The notes under the pieces were generated by a model, which saw nothing but the letters and a program-made list of their open reading frames with translations, made no database searches and was not told the origin of the DNA. Positions 27,116-37,600 of a DNA stretch of 64,000 nucleotides are shown here, one piece after another. The position numbers and the translations under genes are program-made. The number at the start of each line of letters is the position of its first letter. Within the stretch, counting starts at the first letter, position 1. The stretch is from Bifidobacterium choladohabitans (lineage in GTDB: Bacteria > Actinomycetota > Actinomycetes > Actinomycetales > Bifidobacteriaceae): NCBI RefSeq assembly GCF_016102005.1, contig NZ_JACFPL010000004.1, positions 62,001 to 126,000 on the forward strand, written 5' to 3'.

Positions 27116-28849
27116 GTGGCTGCTGAGAATACGGTAATCGGCGGGAGATATCGTATCTTAACGCAGATAGGCAGGGGCGGAATGTCCACCGTCTATCTTG
27201 CATTGGATACATCATTGAACAAGCAATGGGCTGTCAAGGAGATCAGACAGGTAACCGATCCTGTGAAGCGGGACATGATCATCAAGAGCATCACTGTTGA
27301 AGCCAATATGATCAAGCGCTTGGACCATCCGGCTATTCCTCGGATCGTTGATTTGATTGATGACCATGGCACGCTGTATGTCGTCATGGACTATGTGGAG
27401 GGCCGGACGCTCGCGGATATCCTTAAAAACGAGGGACCCCAGCCTGAAGACCGTGTAGCTGATTGGGGCATCCAGCTATGCGATGCACTTAACTACCTGC
27501 ACAGCCGGAAGCCCCCGGTCATATACCGCGATATGAAGCCATCGAACGTGATGGTCACCCCAAACGGAGCCATCAAACTGATAGATTTTGGCATTGCCAT
27601 TGAAATGGGAGCTGATGATGACCGGTCCTCACTGATCGGGGACGACAGACAGTTGGGCACGCAAGGTTATGGTGCTCCCGAGCAATTCAGTGAGACAGGT
27701 CACGTGGATCAGCGCACCGACATTTATGCTTTGGGTGCGACACTATACAACCTGCTGACAGGCGTACACCCGCGTTCTGGATCGTTCAAACCAATCCGGG
27801 ACATCGTTCCCTCTTTGTCTGCTGGCCTTGAAGAGATCATATCTGTCGCGACTCAGACAAACCCTGAGGCAAGATTCCAGAACTGTGCTCAGATGGCTTA
27901 TGCATTGAGACATTACAAGGAGGTTGATGAGGTTCACCGTCAAGCGTTCACCAGGAAATGGCGTGCGTTCATCGCTGTCATAATTGCTTCAGCGGTCTGT
28001 TTTGGGCTTTCGGCATGTTCGCTGGGCATGGTGTATAAAACGCGCAATGGTGACTTCAGTTATTGGATGGACCAAGCCGCTCAGACAACGGTCAGCGCTA
28101 GAGCCGAAAACGACTTTGTCCATGCTGCCTCCATCAAACCGGACTCTGTCGACCCGTATATCGGGTTGATCAGTTTGTATACGGCAGACGGTGCATTCGA
28201 TTCGCAAGAGGAGCGCACATTCAATGCTGTAATCACAGAGCACAGCAATTCTCTGCGTAAACATTCCGAGGACTGGTCGAGATTGTGTTATGAAACAGGA
28301 AAGCTGTATTGGTACTACTTCAAGGTGCCTGAAGAAGCCAAAACAGCCTCAGGCTCCGCTATGACGGATCAGGAATCAATGAGGATGGAACGCATCAGGG
28401 CGGCTTCTCCTTGGATGCACGAGGCAGCCAAGAACAAGGACTACAAGAAGGCTGAACTCGCGGATATCTATGCAGGCATGGCAGATTTCAATACGCAAAT
28501 CGTTCCGCTCATCAATGAGGGATCAGATGCCGGCAAATACAAACCGTATGCAAGACGCTTGCAACAATTGCTGGATGCTTCCCGTCATGAAAGCAATGAC
28601 GTTATTCGATTGGAGGCCGCCAATCTGACGCTGGACGCCTTGCAGATCTTTCCAAGGAAGTTCAGAGCGGATGGCATCGGCAAGAATCAGATGAACGCCT
28701 TGGCGGATCGGTCTATCTCCTTGGCCGACTCGGTAACCCCTACGACTGCGTTGCTTGACGAGAGAAAAAACGAGGCCAATGAATCCTCAAAACGGGTGCA
28801 CGCCTCTATAGACAACGCCTTTGTGGATATCAAGGGGGATAAGCGATGA
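27116..28849 (+). CDS. Membrane Ser/Thr protein kinase of the type VII-like locus
   Basis: A protein of 577 residues from GTG 27116, preceded by GGGGAGAG. The kinase domain (about 10-270) has a glycine loop IGRGGMSTVY, ATP Lys41, catalytic YRDMKPSN (137-144, His replaced by Tyr as in several bacterial kinases) and DFG (157-159), followed by GTQGYGAPEQ. One membrane helix (about 282-305) leads to an external region of about 270 residues that is mostly helical and may contain tetratricopeptide-like repeats. The wording of the motifs is closer to clostridial kinases than to the PFNA kinase in this window. It overlaps the next gene by 4 bases. Two FHA-domain proteins downstream (39190, 44720) are plausible phospho-partners. 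Confidence 0.9.
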   Translation: MAAENTVIGGRYRILTQIGRGGMSTVYLALDTSLNKQWAVKEIRQVTDPVKRDMIIKSITVEANMIKRLDHPAIPRIVDLIDDHGTLYVVMDYVEGRTLADILKNEGPQPEDRVADWGIQLCDALNYLHSRKPPVIYRDMKPSNVMVTPNGAIKLIDFGIAIEMGADDDRSSLIGDDRQLGTQGYGAPEQFSETGHVDQRTDIYALGATLYNLLTGVHPRSGSFKPIRDIVPSLSAGLEEIISVATQTNPEARFQNCAQMAYALRHYKEVDEVHRQAFTRKWRAFIAVIIASAVCFGLSACSLGMVYKTRNGDFSYWMDQAAQTTVSARAENDFVHAASIKPDSVDPYIGLISLYTADGAFDSQEERTFNAVITEHSNSLRKHSEDWSRLCYETGKLYWYYFKVPEEAKTASGSAMTDQESMRMERIRAASPWMHEAAKNKDYKKAELADIYAGMADFNTQIVPLINEGSDAGKYKPYARRLQQLLDASRHESNDVIRLEAANLTLDALQIFPRKFRADGIGKNQMNALADRSISLADSVTPTTALLDERKNEANESSKRVHASIDNAFVDIKGDKR

Positions 28850-29289
28850 GCACCTGGACCTGGAGAATGCTGGCTCTGGTATTTCTGGCGGTTGCCCTGG
28901 TTCTGGTGGTTGCCGCGATTGTGCTCTATAGGGTCCTGCATATACGCCAGGTGCGGGATGCCCTTACTGGCCGCAGCGCGGCTACTGAAATTGAACAGAT
29001 GCGCACAGCCAGGGCAGGTACATGGGCAATGGCCGGCTCACAACTGCAGACTGACGATCTGAGTTTCAACCCAGGAATTGGGAACAGCCAGGATTTCGCC
29101 TCCTCCCGCCAGCATCCGGTCGAATTCGTGGTGCATTCGGCCGATACATCATCGGAATCCGGGCAAATGGGTGCTCAATCATCAGGGGTTGATGATGACG
29201 AGCAGCAGACCTCTCTGATCGGCCATGAGCATGCCGAAACAAGCGCTCGCGATGATGAGGCCCAAACCACGCTTGCAGAAAGGTTTTGA
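28846..29289 (+). CDS. Small single-pass membrane protein of the type VII-like locus
   Basis: A protein of 147 residues whose start overlaps the kinase stop (ATGA). One hydrophobic helix (about 6-30, LALVFLAVALVLVVAAIVLY) is followed by a short basic turn and an acidic, Ser/Gln/Asp-rich soluble tail. I do not recognise a family. Its size and single helix are compatible with an accessory secretion subunit or with a small substrate of the kinase encoded just upstream. It ends 4 bases before the start of the giant surface protein gene. Confidence 0.75.
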   Translation: MSTWTWRMLALVFLAVALVLVVAAIVLYRVLHIRQVRDALTGRSAATEIEQMRTARAGTWAMAGSQLQTDDLSFNPGIGNSQDFASSRQHPVEFVVHSADTSSESGQMGAQSSGVDDDEQQTSLIGHEHAETSARDDEAQTTLAERF

Positions 29290-29293
29290 CACC

Positions 29294-32200
29294 ATGGTGG
29301 AGTCCGTAAAAAGCACTAAGGCGATAAAGGTCTTTTGCTGCATCGTGAGTTTTTCAGTTCTGTTCTGTCTCACCTTGCTCGTATGGCAGCTATTGCTCCC
29401 CACCCGTGCTTTGGCGGCGGAGAAGAAGAGCGCCAAGGACCGCATATCCGTATCGATGACTTATCGGCAGATGAAGTCCGAAGATGACCTTACAGACGGA
29501 AAAACATGGATTGCCGCAGGGCCGCGTTCTGTTACGTTGACTATCACTCCGCGTTCGGCGGATGGTGTCGATTGGCAATCTTCAAACGATGGCTCGCTGG
29601 CAATCGAAGGCATCAGTATCTCCGGCAAGGGACCATGTCCGGTCCTGCAAAGCGACGATCCGGGACAACAGCCTTCCCGGACCTATACGCTTAGTTACAC
29701 CGATGGCGGAGGCAACTCCCATGATGGCCAGGAATATTCGTTGGACAAGTGTCGGCTGAAATTCAGCTATACATTAACTTCGGACAAGGAGGGCGAGAAT
29801 GCCGAAAGCCTCAGCGGAGACTTTTCAGAAACGCTCAGTTCTATAGATATGGCTGCGGTCGATAGCGAAGGCAAGAATATCGATTTTGCTCAACACCCCG
29901 ATTCCATAATTGTGGATTCAACATCTGACAGAAGCCTCAGACTATGGGTATCCGGGGTTCCGAAGGCCGACCCGCTTTCTGGCTATTTCCGAAAAGTTGA
30001 CGCAGTATCTCTTTCGTCACGCGACCCGTGGTTGGACCGTGTAGTCAACATTGCCTTCAACAACCACAAGAGGGCCAATCCCAGTGCTGATTTTGCTCCC
30101 ATGACCATAAGTCGGATTCCTCAGCATGACCAGGCTGATGACCCCAATCATCTGCCTCCTGCCAGCTTTCCTTGCGGGCGCCACGACTCATACTCGCAAA
30201 GAGATGCTCGAATCAACAAGGGCCATGGAGATCACTCAGGGGTCTGGAAGGTGCTCAATCAATCATGTAAAGCCGAGGTGAACAGGCCGCCATACAATTC
30301 CAATGCCCGTTATGAGGCCCGTCCCCAAGAGGAGCTCGCCCGTTATCTGCATCCAGCGGATGCCGGGCAGGATCACAACTACCTTTCATTCATTTATGAC
30401 ACTGAAAAGCCTATGCTGACCTCAGCCAGCTATTTGTCCCACGGTCTCGAATCACACCCTGGAGATGTTGATTTCCCCGTTTCCGACGGAGTCATGGCCT
30501 TCAAGGATCGCGTCATCAGGCTGAGGGCCAAGGATATTCTTCCATCCAGACCAATCGTCAATTCGAATGGCGAACAACACTACCCGCAGCGAATCAGGAA
30601 TGACGGTCCCAGCGACCCCTTCGCCTCCGGCTTGGCAAGGCTCATGTTGAAAGGGAACCGTTATGACGGTGTCGATAGTAAAGGCAATCCCCGGACTCCG
30701 GTTCCGTTGAAACAGTGCTCCGCTGACACCGGCGTTCGGAACGATGACGACTGTGATTACTCTGTCTCCGCAGGTTCTGATGAACAGGGCGAATACTATG
30801 ACGTGGATTTCCGATCCTCCGGATATTACGATTTCAGCGCCATAGAGGCCACAGTCGTTGATAAAGCCGGCAATGAAGATGACCTCTTCCCCCTCAAGAG
30901 TGGACAGACGGATCGCTCCAAGTCTCCTGACACGAATGCAATGATTGGCAAACTTCTGATTGATGTCAGCTATGAAACAATCGGGGAGCCCAGGATTGCG
31001 GTTGCGAGTCGTTCCTCCGACGCTCCCAGGAAGCCAGGTGCTGTGCCTCCTGCCCCCTCCGGCAGTGGACTGGACAGGTATTATTTCAATTCAGATGTCC
31101 GCTTGGCAGTGCAGACCAAAGACCAGTATTTGGCCTACTACCTCCATACGCTGGCCAATGATCCCCGCAGAAATGTCGGCGTATTGAAATATTGGCGCGA
31201 TGATTTGCCGAATGGGTCCAACGAGGCCAAGACGGCCTGCAAGGTGGAGGAATCCAACATAACCGAGGATCGCGACGAAAACTGGACGTGGAGTCTGGCC
31301 TGTGACGACAGTGTCGAGCAGATCAATGGAGCCAGCGGGTCCTATCCGACCAACGGTAAATACACCTTTGTGCTCAATGCGGATATTATGCCTGCTTGGT
31401 TCACTTCCTCAAGGACTCAGTTTGGTATAGATACCAGCGCTCCTGTGGCAGACGGATTTGAGGGTCCGCGTGGTGACGGATTGAAGATAATCCGTAGATT
31501 CCCTATCAAGGGTTCCCATAAGACTATTGTGACCAGTCCCGGACAAAATCATATCCGGTTCAGGGTTCAGGATCTTCTGCCAAAGGAGCAGGTGGGTGCC
31601 GATGAAGTCCCGGGAGCCTCGCAGGAGGGAGCATCAGGTATTGCCGGGAATTGCGCTGCGGGCACCTGCCATGGCACGGTCCAGATTTCCATGCCTGCTC
31701 CAACCGATTTGCAGGGCAATGCCATAGGCGATTCTGCTGCAAGGAACATGACTATACCGGTGGATGAATCCGGCTGGTTCAAGATCGATCTGAAAGACGA
31801 AGGTTTATACGATCTGTCGAAAATCGTGCTGACTGTTGCTGATTGGGCAGAGCATCCGGTCAATGGCGGTGATGGTGACCGGGCGCGGAATGTGCTGAAA
31901 GTCAGCCTCGACGAGTTGGTCAACAAGTACCCTGATGCCGGAGGCTTCAATGAAGCCTACGATGCCCTGGTGATCGACAACCCTCAGAATCAGAGGACGG
32001 CTGAGATAATACTTAGACAGGCCGAGTCCAATCCCGCTTCCACGAATCCTGCATACTACTTCAGAGGCGAAGCGCTTGTCGACTTCAAGGTGAAAGACAG
32101 GTGGTTCCCGCTGTATCAGGCTGTCGGCGACGAGAGCAATAAGAATTTCTTCCATGGCTCCGTCAGTCCGGCCGCTCCGACACCATTCCACGCAGTGTCG

Positions 32201-34618
32201 TTCGAACCAGACGCCTGGGTTCCTGACTCCGCGAGTCCGGACACCTGGGTGTTCCGAGGATATCGGGTTCCCCGTTCTTCCGCCAACCAGAACAGTCCCC
32301 ATGAGGGGGTGTATGAGTTGACGCTATCCTATGCTGGCCTCCAGTGCGACAGCAGCCGGTTCGCTGCAGCACAGCGTAAATTCGTCATTGACTATACGGG
32401 TCCCCAGCTGGGCAGTCTTCACTTATCGGCGACCACCCCCCATCAATGGCAATGGATATTCCCTACATCGCCTCTGCATGTGTCCTTGGACGGTGTTAAA
32501 GACCAGGTTTCCGGTGTGGATGAGAAGAGCGTGTCGTTTACGGATTACCAGGGGGATGAGGCGACTCCTATGCTTGGGTATGACCCTTGGCTGGCCCCTA
32601 AGGATGCGCAGACCCCTGAATCCACCTTGCGATTCGAATCTGATGAGGTCATTGCTTTCGATATGAACGCCGACAGCCAGCGTCTCAGGTTTGATACCAC
32701 ATCGATGGCCGTCAAGGATTTAGCCGGCAATCCCTCATCGACTCATGCGCTGAATTCATATGGTGGCGATCGAAGCGACATAGTCAACGATACCCAGGGA
32801 TATACGGGGGCTGCCCTCGATCTTGCCGGTCCGAAGATCACTGTGACCTATGACAACAATGATGTCAGAAACGGCAAGTATTACAAGGCCAATAGGGTGG
32901 CCACCGTTGTTGTTGACGAGTCGAACTTTGATTTCATAAGTGCGAAGGACGGCGGGCGCATCATCGTTGAATCAAATGTTGATGGTCGCAGGACCCGACT
33001 TGCCGCCAAGGATTTTTCAAACCCAAGCGGCGATCAGCACACTTATCTGGCAAAGCTGGCCTGTGAGAGTGATGGAGATTGGACCGTCGATGCCTCGTTG
33101 ACCGACCCAGGCGAACACCAAGCGGTTGCATTCCATGATGAATTCGTCATCGATACAACCAGGCCGGTGCTCTCACTGAAATTCGACAACAATGACTCTA
33201 AAAATGGCATGTACTATAAGGCTCCCCGAGTGGCCACCATCGAATTGGTGGAGCGTAATTTCAGCAGGGGGGAATCGACGGTAACGACATCGGCCAAGGA
33301 TGACGCCGGCCATGAGGTTCCGGCTTCTTCAGGTGATGGCTGGTCGTATGCAGGAGATCCCAAGGAGTACACCCTGGTCCAGCAGGTATCGTTCAAGGGT
33401 GAGTATCATTACACGCTCGAGGCCAATGCCACTGATCTGGCGGGAAACACTGCGGAGGCGGTGAAGGAGCCGGAATTCGTCATCGATATGACCAAGCCCG
33501 ATCTTCATATCGAAAAAGTGGAGGACAAGACAGCCTATGCGGGCACGGTAGCGCCACGAATACAGGTCGCTGACACGAATATGGATCAGAGCCGAACGAC
33601 CTATGCGCTTGTCGGGGACAGGCGGGGCAAGGTCAAATCCGCGGACTTGGACCCGAACGAGCATGAGGAAGATAACACCCGAACGGTCGATATCCCTGAT
33701 TTCAAGCGCAAGGTAGCAAACGACGATGTGTACACGCTGACTGCAACAAGCGAAGACATGGCCGGTAATTCCACATCTGTGAGCAAGACCTTCTCGGTTA
33801 ATAGGTTCGGCTCGACCTACCTGTTTTCAGCGGGAACGTCCTCGGTCAGAGGTGCGTATTTGAAGAAGGCGGTGCCTATCGAAGTCACCGAGCTGAATGT
33901 CAGCGGCATCGATCTGGGTAAGTCAGCCATCAGGTTGGCCAAGGACGGAAGCATCCATGCTGTTCCCGGATCCGATTATCGGATTGTCGACGATAGCGAC
34001 AGTGGATGGAGCAAACGAACCTATGAAATTCCTGCCAGGTTATTTAAGGGCGACGGCTATTACCGCCTGATGTTCACATCCACTGATCGAGCAGGGAATC
34101 TGTCAGAGAATACCATGCAGCACAAGGATGCGAAGCGCAAGGGGGATGCCTCGGTGAACTTCGCAGTGGATTCGCAAGCTCCAACAGTCTCAGCTCTGGG
34201 CATTGCTTCCAACAGAGTGTACTACGGGCAACGGCATGGTGTGGGCATAGATGCCAAGGATAACATGAAAGTCCGCTCCGCCCGGATTGATGTGGATGGC
34301 AGGACACAGGGACGGTGGTCTGGCGATGAGCTCCTCAGAGGCGCGCAGTCCATTGATCTGCCGGCGGATGCTCATAGGCACACGGTGACAGTCAGGACCG
34401 AAGATGCGGCGGGCAACATATCCTTGATTACCTATCAGGATGTGGTAGTCGCTTCAGACTGGTGGCAATACATACGTGAGAACGGATTGCTTTTTGTGCT
34501 GGTCATCTGCCTCGGAATTCTCATGACGCTGGCGGTCATCATCCTTGCGGCTCTGATCGTCAGGCACCACGCGGCAATGGCCTATAGGCGCAATCCATTT
34601 GGCAGGCAGGAGCAGTGA
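29294..34618 (+). CDS. Giant Ig-like repeat surface protein with signal peptide and C-terminal membrane anchor
   Basis: A protein of 1774 residues from ATG 29294; an earlier in-frame ATG at 29225 lies inside the previous gene. A Sec-type signal peptide ends near residue 43 (ALAAEKK). The C-terminus has a single helix (LLFVLVICLGILMTLAVIIL region) and a short basic tail, so the large middle part faces outward. Near the C-terminal third there are repeated Ig-like units that begin with YDNNDVRNGKYYKANRVATV and FDNNDSKNGMYYKAPRVATI and end with phrases such as DLAGNTAEAVK. Similar units occur in surface proteins beside type VII loci of gut Firmicutes; that comparison is from memory. It ends 3 bases before the EssC gene, so the two are coupled. 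The role is unknown, possibly a channel, adhesin or receptor. Confidence 0.85.
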   Translation: MVESVKSTKAIKVFCCIVSFSVLFCLTLLVWQLLLPTRALAAEKKSAKDRISVSMTYRQMKSEDDLTDGKTWIAAGPRSVTLTITPRSADGVDWQSSNDGSLAIEGISISGKGPCPVLQSDDPGQQPSRTYTLSYTDGGGNSHDGQEYSLDKCRLKFSYTLTSDKEGENAESLSGDFSETLSSIDMAAVDSEGKNIDFAQHPDSIIVDSTSDRSLRLWVSGVPKADPLSGYFRKVDAVSLSSRDPWLDRVVNIAFNNHKRANPSADFAPMTISRIPQHDQADDPNHLPPASFPCGRHDSYSQRDARINKGHGDHSGVWKVLNQSCKAEVNRPPYNSNARYEARPQEELARYLHPADAGQDHNYLSFIYDTEKPMLTSASYLSHGLESHPGDVDFPVSDGVMAFKDRVIRLRAKDILPSRPIVNSNGEQHYPQRIRNDGPSDPFASGLARLMLKGNRYDGVDSKGNPRTPVPLKQCSADTGVRNDDDCDYSVSAGSDEQGEYYDVDFRSSGYYDFSAIEATVVDKAGNEDDLFPLKSGQTDRSKSPDTNAMIGKLLIDVSYETIGEPRIAVASRSSDAPRKPGAVPPAPSGSGLDRYYFNSDVRLAVQTKDQYLAYYLHTLANDPRRNVGVLKYWRDDLPNGSNEAKTACKVEESNITEDRDENWTWSLACDDSVEQINGASGSYPTNGKYTFVLNADIMPAWFTSSRTQFGIDTSAPVADGFEGPRGDGLKIIRRFPIKGSHKTIVTSPGQNHIRFRVQDLLPKEQVGADEVPGASQEGASGIAGNCAAGTCHGTVQISMPAPTDLQGNAIGDSAARNMTIPVDESGWFKIDLKDEGLYDLSKIVLTVADWAEHPVNGGDGDRARNVLKVSLDELVNKYPDAGGFNEAYDALVIDNPQNQRTAEIILRQAESNPASTNPAYYFRGEALVDFKVKDRWFPLYQAVGDESNKNFFHGSVSPAAPTPFHAVSFEPDAWVPDSASPDTWVFRGYRVPRSSANQNSPHEGVYELTLSYAGLQCDSSRFAAAQRKFVIDYTGPQLGSLHLSATTPHQWQWIFPTSPLHVSLDGVKDQVSGVDEKSVSFTDYQGDEATPMLGYDPWLAPKDAQTPESTLRFESDEVIAFDMNADSQRLRFDTTSMAVKDLAGNPSSTHALNSYGGDRSDIVNDTQGYTGAALDLAGPKITVTYDNNDVRNGKYYKANRVATVVVDESNFDFISAKDGGRIIVESNVDGRRTRLAAKDFSNPSGDQHTYLAKLACESDGDWTVDASLTDPGEHQAVAFHDEFVIDTTRPVLSLKFDNNDSKNGMYYKAPRVATIELVERNFSRGESTVTTSAKDDAGHEVPASSGDGWSYAGDPKEYTLVQQVSFKGEYHYTLEANATDLAGNTAEAVKEPEFVIDMTKPDLHIEKVEDKTAYAGTVAPRIQVADTNMDQSRTTYALVGDRRGKVKSADLDPNEHEEDNTRTVDIPDFKRKVANDDVYTLTATSEDMAGNSTSVSKTFSVNRFGSTYLFSAGTSSVRGAYLKKAVPIEVTELNVSGIDLGKSAIRLAKDGSIHAVPGSDYRIVDDSDSGWSKRTYEIPARLFKGDGYYRLMFTSTDRAGNLSENTMQHKDAKRKGDASVNFAVDSQAPTVSALGIASNRVYYGQRHGVGIDAKDNMKVRSARIDVDGRTQGRWSGDELLRGAQSIDLPADAHRHTVTVRTEDAAGNISLITYQDVVVASDWWQYIRENGLLFVLVICLGILMTLAVIILAALIVRHHAAMAYRRNPFGRQEQ

Positions 34619-34621
34619 GCC

Positions 34622-37600
34622 ATGAAAGGCCTTGTCAATATTCATGATGCCCGGTCGCAGGCTCGGTTTACGGCCTACTTTGATGTGCCGGGAGACTCGT
34701 CGTTGGCTGACCTGCTTCCCTCACTGGCCGGATTCACAGAGGGAGCAACAGGCAGGAAGGTTGATGTCGGTATCGACGGGCGCCGGGTGGACCCGCGTCT
34801 GAGCATTGACCAGGTAGGTCTGCATGAAGGATCATGGATTTCCTTGCTGTGCGAGGGAGCGACGATTGTCGACCCGCGGGTTCGTCCGGCTGATGACCCA
34901 GCAGCAGTTCAGCTGCGCTTTCTCAGTGGATTCAATGCAGGTGCCATATATGACGTACTTCCAGGTATCTTGAGGATAAGTTCCCTGATGGATCCTGAAA
35001 AAGTGTCGATCAGCGCTGATTTTCTTCTTGACGTTCATCCGGATGGCCGTCTGATGGTGGTACCAAACATACGCGAGGGCGCCGTGGTGAAAGTCGGCTT
35101 CCTGCGCAGGCCCAAGCGGCAATTGCATTCCGATGTCTGGCTGGACGGGCATGAGCTGATAGAGCCGACCGAGCTGCACTATGGACAGGAGCTTGTGCTT
35201 CCCGAATGCATCATCAGCGTGACCAAGGGGCATCCGGATTCCGTGCCGGTCGACAAGGAAGACAGCCCGGGGCACTGGCTGTATACCCGGCCGCCGAAGA
35301 TTAGGAATGAAGTACGAAACAGACGATATACGCTCCCCGGCTCCCCGACCCGTCCTGACAAGGCCCCTATACCGATCCTGTCGACCCTGTTGCCATTTGC
35401 CATGTCCGTGGGCATGGCGGTCATTCTGAAGAATTATTCTTATCTGGCTTTTGGCATCATGTCACCGGTGATGATGATAGCTTCGTATTTCTCCGGCAAT
35501 AACGGCATGAGGAAGAAATACAAGGCGCAGGTCAAACGTTACGAGCAGAGCCGGGACCGCATCAAGGAGCAGGCCAAGCATGCGCTTGAAGAGGAAGTCA
35601 GTGATGTTCGGGCCGAATACCCTGATCCTACAGCCTTGCTTGATCTTTGCACCAGTCATAGTGCACAGCTATGGAACAGAAGGGCCACGGACGACTCATG
35701 GCTTGGATTGCGCATAGGCACGGGAGATGTCAAGTCGCATGTATCCATGGAAATGCCCGATAACCTTGAATTCGAGCGTGTCAAGACATGGCAGCTCCAT
35801 CATTTCCCTGTCGTTGTGAATTTGCCGGCTGCCGGATGCCTGGGGTGCACAGGTGAGCAAGCAGTCATCTTCCCGACAGTGCAGTGGATTGTCGCTCAAA
35901 TGGCAGCTCTGCACTCAGACCGGGACTTGTCGATATATCTGCTTTCGCCCAGGTCCAGAAAGCAACAGGAAGGGGGTCGGCCTGCTCCCATACCGGCGCA
36001 GATTGATTGGTCCTTCGCCCAATGGCTCCCGCAGCTGGTTCCGCAGCAAGGGCAGAATGCAGTACGCACATTGGCTACCGGCATCGAAGACATAGCGATG
36101 AGGATTTCGGAACTCATCGCCATGCTGGACGATCGTAAGGAGCTGATGCATTCCCAGTCCATGCAGAAGTGGGCTGGGCCATCGGTGGTTGTGGTGATGG
36201 AGCATGCACATGTGCTCAGATCCATGCCTGGCACCATCAGACTCCTCAAGGAAGGGCCCCTTGTCGGCATGTACATGCTGTGCGTGGAGATCGATGAGAG
36301 GCTCCTGCCTGAGGAATGCCAGACCGTGGTGACAGGGGAGGCTGGCCAGCTGAAGGTCCGCAGCAATGTCTCTGATGATGTCAATGACATCATGCCCGAC
36401 CTGGTCACACAGCAATGGCTTGATGCCCTTTCGCTGTCCCTCGCGCCTTTGGAGGACGGCAGCCCTGACGAGAGCCAGTCCGCCATTCCCTCGCAGAGCA
36501 GACTCCTGGACCTGTTGAAGCTGACGCCGACTCCTGAAGAGATCGAAGCCCGATGGGCCCTGCAACCCCGCTCGACCTTCTGCACAATCGGTGAATCGGT
36601 CGACGGCCCCTTCGGCCTTGACATCGCCAAGGACGGGCCCCATGGGTTGATAGCCGGTACAACCGGCTCGGGCAAGTCGGAGCTGCTCCAGTCCCTGGTG
36701 GCTTCGTTGGCCGTGGCGAATAGGCCGGAATCGCTGAACTTCGTGCTTGTCGATTACAAGGGAGGTGCGGCGTTCAAGGACTGCGTCAAGCTCCCCCATA
36801 CGGTCGGAATGGTCACGGATCTGGACAACCATTTGGTGACCAGGGCTCTGGTCTCGCTTGGCGCGGAACTGAACTACCGCGAACATCTTCTGGCCCTTGC
36901 CGGTGCCAAGGACCTTGACGATTACATGGACTTCCGGGAGCTCCGCCCTGATCTGACGGAGATTCCCCGTCTGCTGATTATTATCGACGAGTTCGCCTCC
37001 CTGGCCAGGGAGCTTCCCGACTTTGTCACCGGCCTGGTGAACATTGCGCAAAGGGGCAGGTCATTGGGCATCCACCTTCTCCTGGCGACTCAGCGTCCCG
37101 GAGGTGTGGTCTCGCCGGAAATCAGGGCGAACACCAACCTTCGTATAGCCCTGCGCATGACGGACGACAGCGAAAGCCAGGATGTGATCGATGCCAAGGA
37201 TGCATCGCTGATCAGCAAGTCCACTCCGGGTAGGGCCGTGGTGAGGCTCGGGTCGAATTCCTTGGTGCCCTTCCAATCCGCCAGGGTTGGAGGCAGGTAT
37301 ATTGACCCGAACGACAAGACTGGGACAAAGACAGAGAAGCCCTTTGTCCGCGTGCTTTCCTTTCCCCAGATCGGCCAGCCGGCTCCTGCGCGTCCCAAGT
37401 CGAAAGAGAACAAGGGGGATGTAAGCGTAACCGACCTTATGAAGTTGGTCGAGAGTATCTGCGAGGTGGCCAAGGATGAGGGCATTCCCCAGCAACGGCA
37501 GCCGTGGCTGCCTGCCTTGACCGATGAGATTGGTCTGGGTGATCTGCCCGACAGCGAAGAGGGTGCTGCACAGGCGGGCCTTCGAGTTCCTTTTGCCATC

